In this document: piece after piece, positions 18,584 through 30,394 of the stretch
Layout of the letters: each line of letters opens with the position of its first letter
How positions within the stretch are numbered: position 1 is the first letter of the stretch
NCBI GenBank assembly: GCA_004835665.1
Contig: RBKR01000025.1
Location: forward strand, 744,001-808,000
Source: Phoma sp. XZ068
Taxonomy: Eukaryota > Ascomycota > Dothideomycetes > Pleosporales > Didymellaceae
DNA length: 64,000 nucleotides
Reading direction: 5' to 3'
Notes under the pieces: generated by a model
What the model was told of the DNA's origin: nothing
The model's database searches: none
The model's input: only the letters and a program-made list of their open reading frames with translations
Program-made: the position numbers and the translations under genes

Positions 18584-20704
18584 ATGTCCATCTCACAGAC
18601 TGCGGATCGTTGTCTCCAGCTCCTCGAGGCAAATAGTGCGGCTACTGGGCCACAGTTGCAAGAACGGATTGAGAATATATGTGTACGCTTCAAGATTTGG
18701 GCTGCGGGTGCAGGAGTGTTCGCCCTGGGAAATAGTTCCATTGAATACCGTCTTGGAGAAAATCATGAAGCCTTGGATGTTCTCTCGGTTCTACTCGATC
18801 GACTATTAGAGCTACTTCAACAAGCCTCCTCGCTCTCGATAGAAACGACAGAACCTGTTGAAGAGCTCAACGAGGATGATCTTGACTACCAGTCTGACAC
18901 GTCTGGATCTTCGAGCGTGTTGAGCTCCAGAGATGGTGAACCTAAGACTACTGCGATGGATCCCCTCAGCAAAGCAAACGCAGTGTTGGATGATCTCTAC
19001 CAACTATCTAGAGTAATGAGGATAACGATTTCTTCGATACCGGAGTCTCTCTTGGAAGAGGTTGCTGTTCAGAACACACCTCTTTCACAAACAAGCGAAA
19101 CGAAGGTTATCGATTTTGCAAAATCTGGACCTGATGAAAAGGAAGAGGTCTTCAGCTCGAATGTGCCGAGTTGGGCCGAGACAAACCCACCCCGACAAAC
19201 AGTGTACTCGTCAGAGACGGCCAACGAGCCCGAGTATGGATTTCCCTTGCTTCAAAACTTTCTAGATGAGAGGGCTGCACAGTCTGGCAAAAACTATCCT
19301 CTTCAGCTCCCTGAAGTGGCCTCCAACGTCACGGAACCTGCGTCAAGCAATCCAGATACAACTCACAACCACACATTCCGGGACCTCATATCTTCCAAAT
19401 TCCCTTCTTCAAACGTGACGCCACGTACGGTGCCTACGGCCATGTCGGTCGACCTAACAACAGAGGGAGATGCTGAGAAACGGAGCTTAGCCACGATACC
19501 TGAACCTTTTTCGGACTTTTCGGCTCCGTCATCCCCTATTGTACCATCGGAATACTACCAGCGTCGTCTTGGACGCAGAACCAGGCGAGGGGCCGCCGGT
19601 GACGAGAGTGTCGGGAGCTCTAGTGCAGCCACCTCCTATGTGTCATCGATATTCTCATCTGCACGGGCATCATCACGTACCAGCCATTCGCTGTCCTCTT
19701 TATCGCCTGCTTCGATGTTCCTCTCTAAATTGAGCGAAGACACAGACAGAACACCGCAGCCAGATGATGAAGGACAAGCTCTTGGCGATGGCGAGTATGT
19801 TATCGGAAAGCAACTCGGATTCGGCCGAACAAGCATTGTAAAGGAAGCCAAACACCTTGTGAACGGAGAATTTGTTGTCAGAGCCGTCAAGATTGTACGC
19901 AAAGCAGACTTGACTGAGGCACAGCAGAAGGTTTTCGAACATGGATTGGAGATATGGCGCTTCCTGCACCATCCACACATTCTCCCCTTATTCGCGATAT
20001 ATGAAACTGATTTTGCGACTTTTTCGATAACCAAGTTTGTGGGAAGTGGAACCTTGTTCGACCGAGTTCGCCGCGCGCGTCAGCAGAAAGAGTTGGGATT
20101 GACAGAGTCTCTGACGAAGCGTTATGCATCTCAGCTTGCATCAGCATTGAGGTACCTTCATGATGACATACAAGCAATTCATCGGAATATCAAGCTCGAG
20201 ACCGTATTAGTTGATGTAAATGACACGGACGAAGAAAACGATGGGGGAAACGTTCTTCTTTGCAGTTTTCGCCAGGCAGAGTTTCTTGTCGGCGGATTGA
20301 GCCATGGCGAAGAACACGAATCGCAGATACCCGACGACACTGAAACTCTTGGCTGCAGTGTTCAATATTCAGCACCAGAGCTATTTGCTACACCGACTTC
20401 CAAATGCTCTCCCGCAACAGATATTTGGGCGTTTGGGGTTTTACTGTATGCTTTGCTCACCGCAGCCCTACCGTTCAACGAAGGGTTCGATGCAAGGACA
20501 ATAGCGAAGATAAGAGAAGGAGTATGGGACATGGAGTTGGTATGCAAATCGAAGGCTGTTGAACGCGGAGGCATTGAAGCTGTTCAAGCTTTGTTAGAAG
20601 GATGTCTGAATATGAACGCTGCTAAACGCTGGTCAGCTAATGACGTTGTTGAGTGCGCTTGGCTTCGGGAATACAGTCACAGAGTTAAGACATACTTCGA
20701 TTAG
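18584..20704 (+). CDS. Predicted pseudokinase with fungal NLR-type N-terminal domain
   Basis: Single-exon frame, 706 residues, ATG at 18584. Residues 1-90 (ADRCLQLL ... RFKIWAAGAGVFA ... SIEYRL) resemble the helical N-terminal domain found in fungal NLR-like and acuF-like zinc-finger proteins. A long Ser/Thr/Pro-rich linker follows (about 95-400). The C-terminal kinase fold begins near 404: the Gly loop is GFGRTS (412-417), the ATP-binding Lys436 is present (RAVKIV), and APE (597-599) and Asp613-x-Trp (DIWAFG) are intact. The catalytic loop, however, is HRN (533-535) instead of HRD, and the metal-binding DFG is replaced by SFR (561-563). Phosphotransfer is therefore unlikely, and the domain is probably a nucleotide-sensing or scaffolding pseudokinase. 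Function is unknown. Confidence 0.85.
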   Translation: MSISQTADRCLQLLEANSAATGPQLQERIENICVRFKIWAAGAGVFALGNSSIEYRLGENHEALDVLSVLLDRLLELLQQASSLSIETTEPVEELNEDDLDYQSDTSGSSSVLSSRDGEPKTTAMDPLSKANAVLDDLYQLSRVMRITISSIPESLLEEVAVQNTPLSQTSETKVIDFAKSGPDEKEEVFSSNVPSWAETNPPRQTVYSSETANEPEYGFPLLQNFLDERAAQSGKNYPLQLPEVASNVTEPASSNPDTTHNHTFRDLISSKFPSSNVTPRTVPTAMSVDLTTEGDAEKRSLATIPEPFSDFSAPSSPIVPSEYYQRRLGRRTRRGAAGDESVGSSSAATSYVSSIFSSARASSRTSHSLSSLSPASMFLSKLSEDTDRTPQPDDEGQALGDGEYVIGKQLGFGRTSIVKEAKHLVNGEFVVRAVKIVRKADLTEAQQKVFEHGLEIWRFLHHPHILPLFAIYETDFATFSITKFVGSGTLFDRVRRARQQKELGLTESLTKRYASQLASALRYLHDDIQAIHRNIKLETVLVDVNDTDEENDGGNVLLCSFRQAEFLVGGLSHGEEHESQIPDDTETLGCSVQYSAPELFATPTSKCSPATDIWAFGVLLYALLTAALPFNEGFDARTIAKIREGVWDMELVCKSKAVERGGIEAVQALLEGCLNMNAAKRWSANDVVECAWLREYSHRVKTYFD

Positions 20705-23700
20705 ACACAGGGCTCGCTAATGAAACAAAAGTTCTCCAGTAGTGTTCTTTAGGCCTGCAATGTAGTCAAACGTGATCAAACAAGCAAATGTGACCAAAAC
20801 TCTGACTTCGCCGAAGACTGTCCACAATGCGGCAGCTCAACGATACACCACAACAAACATGCGGTGACTTAGTGTGAGACCTGGGTGATCCGCTTTGATA
20901 TTGAGGCACCTTTCTCGTAATCCAAGTTACAGCTTCCAGTGTTGGTGAGCTAATCGGGCCTCCTGTTAGTGTTGAGACGAGTAGTGCGATGTCTGGCTCA
21001 ATTGTCTTCTCCGTCTAGAAACTTGCGGTGCTGCACTGGCAACCCTATCCAGAGTATTAACAAACCTGTGATTCGACAGCTACAAGTTGCCTCCATGCAA
21101 TGACGTAGTCGGTGAGAGCCTCATCGTTCTCAGGTACTCGTGGCGTTCGGAAGAGCAACTGCCGTGTGCAGGTATGATCGGCACGATGGATCAATAAGCT
21201 CGTGGAGAAGTCTGAAGATTTGCAATCAGTATCGTGAGTCGTGCCGAGAGACGTTGATTGCGTGGCTTGACAGGTCGCGATGTACGCCCTTTCCCCAGTG
21301 CCCTAAATCATGGTCTGAAAACTGCCGGTATGTAACCAGTAAGATGGTTTCGTTGAAGACAATGGCTGGGGCCACTTTACTCAACTTAGGGTATAATTTG
21401 CAGGCACAAGAGCAGGCCGATCTTCTGGAGCTGTACTTAACTATACTCCGAGTTTTGACCAATCAGATCATTAGTAGGGGAAAATAGACCATGATTCCGA
21501 GCAGGGGGGATGGTTATATCGGCCTGGCAGGTGGGGCAGGTGTATTTGCTTGACGATTGTAAACCAGTAGATATGTGAGCTATAGGTGGACTGTACTCGG
21601 TGCCACCGTGTGAGCGGTGTGAGCCTCAGATGTTCGGCGTTGTTTACTGCGATGCGACGGGTAGTGACTGGGGACCTTGTCAGAAAACGCCGAACTGTTG
21701 TGCGAGCCCGATGACGATCCGACCGCAAGTTTGTTCAAACCTGGAAGCGATATGCAGACGTCAGTGCCCCACTGGGACGGCATTTTTGTAGAGTTGTTGT
21801 GAGGCTGTTAGAGGGAGACCCTGGCTTTGATTTTGTAAGCTAGCGGAACGTAAGCGAGTAGCTGGCATGGTCATGCATCTCATTGGCCGAAGTGGAGTAG
21901 CGGTGTAAAGCGGTGAATGTGCCGAAGGACGGCGATACGAACAAGGACGTTCTGCAATTGCAACCTCGGCGTGAATAGCTTCGTGTTCAAGATCGAGTGA
22001 GCCATTGTTATCCCGGTAGAATTGACCAATGACCGAGACGAAATCGTGACATGATCTCGAGAATTGCAAAGCGAAAGTGGCACATGCGGGGATGTGCTAT
22101 GATTAGCACGGGACCATTGTGGCTTTAGTACCAGCCCTTGGAGATCAAGAAGGTAAGCTGAGCGTTCTAGCCTGGTCATGCCTGCGTCGCCACCAGCTCT
22201 TTGGTCGAGTATCAAGAAAGAGGCACGGCAGGTTTCGCGCATGAAGTAACTACGCAAGCTTAAGGGTTCAAGGCCTGGATCTCAACATCTCCATATCGGA
22301 AACGAGGAAGTGGTACAAGGTGGTCACAATGTCTGTCGGACGTTCCGAACGAGGATATCGAATCAGGCACGACGTAACACAACCTTAAAGCGATAAGGTT
22401 CTGACTCAGGTGGTGTGAGCCAGGAGAGAACGTGCAATATTATCAATAAACTTATTCCCTGATGGTGTTGAGGGAACCAGGAAGTCGTAAGCTGGGGTTG
22501 AGGCTGATGGCGTTGACAGTCATGTGTCGGTAGAGGTTGCCGGAGTGTGAATCCAACTGACGAAGTTTCAGCCGCGCTAACCTTGCGATATCATTGAACA
22601 GGTGGTCAGAACGAGCGTTTCTGGAATCTAAGTGGCTGTCCTTCTTCGGTTCTGGGCGAAATTGGAGAAACTTGGCTGGCTGGCCAGTAAAGGGTGGCTG
22701 ACGATTGGTGAGCAATCCTGTAACATCCGATCATATGGTAGTCTACCAGAGCAAGTGCCCCCCACACCAGTCAAAGAGAAGGTTCAGCTGTAATCATGTT
22801 ACTGCTTGTAATGAACTTCAAATTGTTGTGGTGTGCTGCGACCGCGTCATACACAGCTCAGACATGTTTCGTGTCTCTTATATCCATAGAGGCTAGTTAT
22901 AGGTAGATACGACGGGCATCAGGCGGCAGAGCTGTTCACGCAAGCAAACTCGTCACCTTCTTGGGAGAACACGAAGGCCGATTGTGATGAACGTAAAGAG
23001 CACCTGTGGCGGTCTTGTCAGCGTGCCCAACGCCACAAGCGAGCTGTGAGTGATCGTTTTGGGATGTATAAATTCTGACTAAACTGGCTAAAGTGGAGGT
23101 GTGTGAGAATGAGGCTGGGAGTGAGGGTCATGATCAGATGTCGCGATGTCGGTGTGTGCCCCGCATTTAGCGCTGGTGGACTACCCAAGTCGGTCCTTCT
23201 CTCGATCCCTTTCCTACTCGTCCTTCATCTCGTTGCTACATCTCGTTTGCGCGACTCGCGCCGGCGCTTCAGCAGGAAGATTGCGGACGATTTTTGTGGG
23301 ACCTGCGATCGACATGACCTGCAGCAACGCTCAGTTCTCCGTGCTGCATCGTCTGGTGGCCAGTGCATTTGAGCATGCAGTCTGCAGGTGTCTGCAGGTG
23401 CGATACCCCACTAGTCATCTGGTACCCAATACTGGGCTCTCGCACCACACCCCTTCGGCCAAAATGCCCACTTGACCTGTCATTCCTCTCCCTGCGCCTT
23501 GGAATTCCTACCACTTTCGTCCATAGTGAACCAAGCTTTCCGCGCTGATCCGCTAATGTAGGGTATCCTGGACACAGCTGCATACGCGGTATCTTCGTTC
23601 AGTACCCAAATGTCTATATAGTCCTGCATGAACCCCACGGTTCTGCTTTCAACACTCGGTGAGCTTGAGGAGGAAAACCAGGATATCAAGGGCTACCTAT

Positions 23701-24075
23701 CTCCTAAATCCTATCTCAATACTGTTGCCTCTCGACCTGTCCTCCATTAGGCAAACACCACCACCACCCACTTGTCTCACACCGACTGCTGCGCCCTCCG
23801 GTGACTCGAACCTAGAGTCACGTATATAAGTCTCACTTAATCCGCCTCTACAGCTTGCAGAATCAAAGACTCCCTGTCCCTGTCCCAAGTTCTGTTCTCA
23901 CCGAACAGCACTTGCAGACACGCTGCTCTGTTTGGCGCTGACCGGCTGTGAGCCGGGGAAAAAGAAGGGGAAACCGTCCACCGTCACTATTGTGAAAGTC
24001 GAGTGCAGTGTTAAACCATCACTCCCAGTCCGCCAATCTTCGCCTTTCCAGACGCTCAAAGATCTCATATCGACA
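20705..24075. other. 3.4-kb intergenic region without a supported gene
   Basis: Small frames exist (for example 21140-21487 plus, 21880-22257 minus, 22452-22715 minus), but none carries a known domain, and splice joins between them do not give a coherent protein. The part from about 23600 on is probably the promoter and 5' leader of the gene at 24076. Confidence 0.35.
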
Positions 24076-24747
24076 ATGCCGTCCTACCTGCGAACTCCTT
24101 CGCGGTCTTTCTCATTCCCACCATGCATCGACAGTGTGGAAGTAGAGCCTTCGTATGACGCTAGACTCCCAGACATCGATGAAGAGCCTTTTGCTCACTT
24201 CCTTACTCCCCTGAGTGAGGAGGATGACCCGTATGACCCTTTGTCGCTGAGTGCAGGCATCGTCGATGGCCCACGCTCTAGCAAGGCGTCCAAATTCAGG
24301 TCCAACGTATCGAACAAGTGGGCGCGCTACGTCAAACAGAACCACACACAGCTGCACACGCGATACCACGTCCCAGCGATACCCGAAGAGGACGAGGAAT
24401 CTTTCATAACTCTCGACGACGACCGTCTCAACTACACGCCACAGACAATCGCGCATACCTCTTCACGGCTCAATTTCACCGAGCCAACACGCGGTCGTGC
24501 TCAAGAGCTTGTACAACGCAAGGAGCGCAATCGCCGACAGAAATCGTCACGCACACTCTCCGGTCACCGCCACTCATGGCGAGAGCCAAGTCCTGAGCTG
24601 TTCACTGTGGACGAGTCAGAAGAAGAGGAGCTGGTCGTTCGACGCGCAAAATCACGCAAACCCAAAGATGGCGCAGAGCGCCGGAGATCATCCACACGGT
24701 CGAAGTCAAGAGCAAGGGCCGATGTGACAGAACGAGCAAGGTTGTAG
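24076..24747 (+). CDS. Hypothetical disordered protein
   Basis: 223 residues from the ATG at 24076 (MPSYLRTPSRSFSFPP). The frame is open further upstream but without another ATG, so this start is chosen. The first half is acidic and Pro/Ser-rich (DIDEEPFAHFLTPLSEEDDPYDPL); the second half turns strongly basic with Arg/Ser/Lys repeats (RRKRSSTRSKSRARAD-like). No known domain, signal peptide or membrane segment. The composition suggests a nuclear or phosphorylated disordered protein, but this is only an inference. It may be a lineage-specific gene. Confidence 0.6.
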   Translation: MPSYLRTPSRSFSFPPCIDSVEVEPSYDARLPDIDEEPFAHFLTPLSEEDDPYDPLSLSAGIVDGPRSSKASKFRSNVSNKWARYVKQNHTQLHTRYHVPAIPEEDEESFITLDDDRLNYTPQTIAHTSSRLNFTEPTRGRAQELVQRKERNRRQKSSRTLSGHRHSWREPSPELFTVDESEEEELVVRRAKSRKPKDGAERRRSSTRSKSRARADVTERARL

Positions 24748-26445
24748 GAAAACCATGCATCTGCATTGGGAGGTGTTGTTGGCGTTCTTTTGTTTCAAGA
24801 CAAGGCATTTACAGGCGTTCAGTGATTTCATTCACTTTGCATATCTAGCATTGGGCGGCGTTTTTGTATCATCCAGGCTTGCTACACAGCATAACCTGGC
24901 TTGCATTGGGCGGTGTTCGGGCGTGAGCATTTACAACGCGGCACCGCATCAGATCGAACGATGAGAGACAGTATCGAGACAGTATCAAAGCATCAGTATC
25001 TTTACTTCGGACTTATTCGTCGCTGTGATTTCTGTGACTTCTTCCAGAACTTGGCGCGAGTCAGTTCTACACTGACCCCCACACCTGCACTCGCTAGTCA
25101 TGCACACCATACATAGCGCAAAGTATCGTGACCTCACCCCGCATCTCTACTGGAACTCCACGCCACTTGTGCAGGTGCAGCGCCGAATTCTCGCGCGCTT
25201 GCCGCTGTGACCCTTTGCTATGAAAACAATGCAATCTGTGGTCCTCCCGTCATATCTTTCGTCATATCTTCCTCGATCTTACCGCGAGGAACTCTTTGAT
25301 ATCTGAGGAACTTCATGTCGAATACGTCAGCTGCATGTAGCAAAGTACTTTCTATCACCTGTCACTCCACAAAGTGTCAGCCATCAGGCGCAGGGCAACC
25401 ACCACGGCCCTTCCCGCGGAAGAATCAAATCTAAAAGTCGATCTTGGCGATCTTCACCCTACACTACACATACGGCGCGGAATATTGTCCGGCACGACCC
25501 CGTCACGAGGAGGCGCAGGTGATAGGGCAGTTTCAGTTGGGCAATGGGTAACTCGGGTTGCGACCTCTCACATGCGAGCGTGGACTTGTGTTTGTCTTGG
25601 AAGTCTAGGGTGGGTAGGTCTGTGTGCGAAGGCAGGCAGAGCGACGCGACGCAAGTTGCGTATGCACGATGCGGATAACCGGGAGCGTGCGCGTGAACTC
25701 GATAGCCAGAGACATGCTGTGTATGTCATTGTACATTGTGCCCAAACGAAAATCGTGGACAATCGCAGTATATGAACCCCACCATACTGCACGCCTTGTT
25801 TAAGGCTAAGATGCATTGTCGATCCATCGCGGAGATATGAGTGATCTGTGAGTACGGGCTTCGCCGCGTCAAGCTACAACGCCGAAGAATATGTAAGTCG
25901 AGCACGTCAAGACTATTCGTGAGGGCTGCGTTGGTGGAGTCTGCTTTCATTCGGCTCAGATCCTTGACTCTCTCGACCTTGGTCCAACAAATGCAGCTCA
26001 TCACCGTCCGTTGTCCTGTCACGCCTTTGCCCTGCGCCGGTAAGGGCAGGGCTGCAGCTGTCAAAGTCAAAATACACCTGTGACACCATCGTGCATGGTC
26101 TCATCCTATCGCGGCGCAGGGATTGGGCACTGAGAATGCATGCTCTGAGGGCATTACAAAACCCAACTGCAGGAGGCACTCTTTTCGTGTCGAGATGCTC
26201 ATCTTTGCCCGATATTCTAACTCCTGCATTGCGCAATGTGGCTGCATCACATTGAACAGTGCATACTAAGTTCTGCAGGCAGGTTGATATGTATGGAGAC
26301 TTCTTCAATATGACCTCACTCTGTGTATTCAACCTTCGATCTGGAGGGGCAAGGAGATTGCAGATTGGTTTCCAGTTAAGGATGTACAGTTGTATCTCGC
26401 CTACTCCAGTTGGTATACACATCTGTGCATTGTTCCATTGGTCCT
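24748..26445. other. 1.7-kb convergent intergenic region
   Basis: Between the 3' ends of the disordered protein gene and the MscL gene. A short motif GCATTGGGnGGnGTT recurs at 24763, 24849 and 24903, twice followed by CATTTACA, in the 3' flank of the first gene. No coding frame is convincing. Confidence 0.4.
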
Positions 26446-27067
26446 TCATCTGTCCTCTCTGCCATCCAACCAGCTTGTGCAATTGACGCATCTCTTTGCC
26501 TTCTCGCTGATGTACTTCCTGCAGAACTTGCACTTCACTTGCCTCTTGACAATGTTGTCTCCACTGGTCCTGCTGTAGGTCATTGCAATGATCCATAAGC
26601 TCACCGCTATGAGCAGAAACCTTAAAATCTTGTCGAAGAAATTTCCATATGCCAGCACTACTGCTCCATCATCCAATGCCTGGTTCACCGTGTTGTAGCC
26701 AGTGCTGATGGTGCCATTGTAATGTGGACCTTTGCGAAGTATAGCGAACTTCTCGTCCAGATTACGGCTGAGGAAGGGCAGGAGGGAGATAACGGGGAGA
26801 ATGATATCAGACACGAGAGAGTTGGCGCAGGCGGTGAATGCAGCAGCAAGTCTAAAGGAGTCAATATACATGAAGTCGAGATCGCAGCACCTGCATCTCC
26901 GTTGAGAAGAGAATGATGTATACTTACATCAATCCTACAGCTACTTCCAGCACATTGTCGCGCAAGGCAAAGTTGCTGAAGCTATCCCAGAACTTTAAGG
27001 TACCAGTGCGTGCGCCAAGCTCTAGCTCTTGAAGCTGGCGTTCCGCATTTTCATTCAGTCGGGGCAT
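26446..27067 (-). CDS. mscL-like: MscL-family large-conductance mechanosensitive channel
   Basis: Two exons (27067-26928, 26851-26446; intron 76 bp) give 181 residues. The N-terminal amphipathic helix and TM1 (FWDSFSNFALRDNVLEVAVGLILAAAF, about 26-52, continuing to 70) match the MscL pore motif FxxFxxRGNVxDLAVGxxxGxxF. TM2 is at about 110-138 (AYGNFFDKILRFLLIAVSLW). MscL opens in response to membrane tension and releases solutes after hypo-osmotic shock. The usual helical C-terminus is replaced by a zinc-ribbon-like tail with Cys154-x2-Cys157 and Cys168-x2-Cys171. MscL is mainly bacterial and archaeal; scattered fungal copies are known, and the cellular membrane is not known for this one. The intron shows it is a fungal nuclear gene rather than contamination. 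Confidence 0.9.
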
Positions 27068-28525
27068 GCTTCAAAGCGTCGAGTGATGTTGTAACAGCAA
27101 GTCTGTTTGTTGTGGCTGTCGCAGAAGGTCGTGTGCTGCGCGTCCACGTCATTGTTCGCGCTAGTGAGCCATTGTTATCCGTGCTGAACATGGATGACTC
27201 GAACCTACAACACCATCGCAACCGTCCTGACTCCACAACACGATTCTCTTCACTTGTAGCCCTATATTACAATGGCGCCAAAATGTGTATGCGATTTCCA
27301 AGACCGAATACAACCCTTTGTATCGTCTGCCCAATTGACCCCTTAAGAGAAGAGACTGCAGACACTGCAACAGCGCAAGCTCCACGTCCCTGGAGCAGAC
27401 TTGGATATACAAACACCATAAACCAAAGCCATGGAATATCGAGACTGTCGAAGAAGATATATGCTACATTCCTTTTATGGATTGGGAAAGCTACATTACC
27501 AATGCAAACATTTTCCTGCACCGCTCTCTAGCTTGGCTCGAGGCGGGGCTGAATCTTCGACACCAGCACAAACTCTCGATCAACGATAACGCAGTACTCA
27601 CACGGCCTGCCGAAAATGCTTACTCATTATTAGGAATGAGCCCACCATCCTTACCAAGACCATGAGCGCCTGTAAATACACGTGAGTGCTAGGCGGTACG
27701 ACCGACAACACCACTCAAAAGGTTTGACATTGCCAGTACTACGGTTTGGCACCATTCGGCCCCGTTAGAGTCTCACGGAGCATCTGCTGGTATTTATGTT
27801 GTCGTACATCATGTCGCCACCCAATCACGTTATCAAGCTAATGCGCCGAACGTTGCATCTAGGAGGGTTAAAACCTTTCAAAGGCTCTATTGGTAGAACA
27901 GAATTGCACACAAGGTGCAACGAGGTGCGGCACAAACACGGTTACAGACAAAATCAACTTCACATTGTAGAGAGATATGGACCCAAGAAGAGCAGCGATA
28001 TCGTCCGAGGAACCAGAAAACTGAATCACGAATGTCCAAGCTTTTTGGTGTTAAAAAGACTTTCTCCACTGAACCCATTTGCCGCGTTGTTTCCGACTAT
28101 CGCAATTGTGGAGATCGATGGTGAATCGGACGCGCCTTTCCCTTCTTGGCGCATATACCCTATCAGTTTCCTTGCATCATGATAACCGTGGGTTTGCGGT
28201 CCTTCATCTGCGGAGGAGCTCAGACAGAATCAATAAGTTGAAATCAAACCAGTTACGTTGCAAAACAACCGCGACGAATAAAATGGCGACGCAGAAGCCC
28301 AACATGGACGACCTCCGTCTGCAGTGCCATCCATCGCGTGTGCAACGAACGTACGCCACTGGATTGCGAACAGCCCAACGAACGGAATCTTTGGTGTTTA
28401 GAAAAGCCGAGAAGCCAAGAGCCCAAGTATAAGTGGCCGTCGCCCGAAAAGTCTTGTCGAATGCTTGTCAACAGCCCAGAGCCTTGTTCCTCCCAGTAAC
28501 TGTTGCTTCAGCAGAGATCGGAATC
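27068..28525. other. 1.5-kb divergent intergenic region
   Basis: Holds the promoters of the MscL gene (minus) and the PTR2 gene (plus). Short frames (27267-27521 minus, 27796-28182 plus) have no recognisable features. Nothing else supported. Confidence 0.4.
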
Positions 28526-30394
28526 ATGGGTAGGTCTTTGGGTGTCGTAAAGCCCGGAGCGCGTTTCTAATGCTTACAGGTGCCAACCATGACCCCCAGG
28601 AGAAGGACCTCGAGTCCGCATCTGCCTCGTCCCGCCATACACCGACAGCTGAAGATTACACGGCACCTACAGCTGAAGAGCAAGCAACCTTGAGGAAGGT
28701 CGCAGGTGGCATCCCGCCCATTGCATACCTTATTTGTGTTGTTGAACTTGCCGAACGTGCCTCGTACTATGGCGCAAAAGGTGTCTTCAACAATTACATG
28801 CAGTTCCCTCTTCCCAAGGGCGGCAACGGAACCGGCGCTGTACCAAAGAGCAACCCGAACGGACATGCTGGCGCCCTGTAAGTAGAGGCTTCGAGCACCA
28901 GGTGAAGCATAGCTGACAGCGTCAAGGAATCAAGGACTTCAGTTCGCATCAGCCATGACTATCCTCTTTACATTTTTGTCCTACACCATCCCCATATTTG
29001 GTGCCTGGTTGGCTGACGCCAAGATTGGTCGCTTCAAGGGTATTGTATGGGGCGTTCTCATCGGCGGTGTTGCTCATATCATTATGATTGGTGGTGCCGC
29101 ACCTACTCTGCTCAAGGCCGGAAAGGGTGTTGCGCCATTCTTGATCAGTTTCATTTTGCTCGCCATCGGCGCCGGTATCTTCAAACCACTGGTGGCTCCT
29201 ACCCTGCTTGACCAGTACGAACACCAGAAGCCTTACACCAAGACCCTCAAGAGTGGAGAGAGAGTTATAGTCGATCCGGAGACCACTATCCAGCGCATCC
29301 TGCTTATCTTTTACGGCTTCATTAATATTGGAGCCTTCTTTGCAATTGCCACAACTTACGCAGAGAAGTACCTCGGCTTTTGGATTGCGTTCCTCCTTCC
29401 TGGTATTGTATACTTCTTGCTACCTCTCCTCTTGATCTTCATGAACAAACGCTTGGTCAAGAAGCCGGCAGTGGGATCAGAGCTTGTGCAGTTCTTCAAG
29501 ATTATCGGTGCTGCCATCAAGGGCAACAAGGGCAAAGTCTGGGGCAAGGGATACTGGGACGCTGCACGACCTGCGACACTCGCTGCCAAGGGGCGCACTG
29601 TTACCTGGACCGACAAGTCTGTCGCCGACGTCTACCGTACACTGGAAGCGTGCCAGATCTTTCTGTACTTCCCTCTCTGGTTTTTGAACGATGGCGGTAT
29701 CGGTGCCGTTCAGTCCAACCAGGGCGCAGCGATGACAACTGAGGGTGTACCGAACGACCTGCTCAGCCACTTTAACCCATTGACGATCATTGTCTTCACA
29801 CCAATCCTCAGTCATGGCCTCTATCCTCTTCTCAGACGCTACAACATCAAGTTCGGGCGTATCAATCGCATTACCACAGGATTTATCCTTGCCGCCATCT
29901 CTGGTGCTATCGGTGCGATCGTTCAGTGGCGGGTGTACAAGACCTCTCCCTGTGGCTACTATGCGTCAGACTGCGATGGTGTCTCACCCATCACTATCTG
30001 GTGGCAGCTTCCCAACGTCATGCTTGGCTCCATCTCGGAAGTCTTTGTAAATATCACTGGGTACGAGTTGGCTTATGCTCGTGCTCCACCTAACATGAAG
30101 TCGATCGTTATGGCACTGTTCCTGTTCAATACCGCGCTTTCGCAGGCGCTCGCTGAACTTCTGATCCCTGCCATCAAGGACCCTCATCTTGTCGTAAGTA
30201 GTCGCGCTCCCAAATAGGCGAACTTGTACTAATATATTTCTTAGTGGGTTTGGGCTGGCCCTGCCATCGCTCTTGTTGCACAGACTGTCGTGTTTGTCTG
30301 GAGGCATCGCGGCATCAACGACGACGAATTCATGGTGTATGAGGACGAAACTCCGGTGGAAGTCGTTCAAGCTGTTGACACGGAGAAGAAATAA
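28526..30394 (+). CDS. PTR2/POT-family proton-coupled peptide transporter
   Basis: Four exons (28526-28529, 28580-28877, 28927-30193, 30245-30394; introns 49-51 bp) give 572 residues. The POT signatures are clear: ELAERASYYGAKGVFNNYMQ (PxxExCERFxYYG type), the loop GALNQGLQFASAM and FGAWLADAKIGRFKGI. About 12 membrane helices span the plasma membrane; these proteins import di- and tripeptides with protons. The 4-bp first exon (ATGG, then GTAGGT...TTACAG) gives start MGANHD; if it is not used, the in-frame ATG at 28570 (MLTGANHD) is the start. The C-terminal tail is acidic and ends in DTEKK. Confidence is high for family, moderate for the start. Confidence 0.93.

Noticed and set aside
21140..22715. 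Small frames on both strands between the pseudokinase and the disordered protein
   Set aside because: Attempts to join them by splicing gave no coherent protein.
25913..26596. 227-codon minus frame overlapping the end of MscL
   Set aside because: Different phase from MscL, no domain, starts within the MscL second exon.
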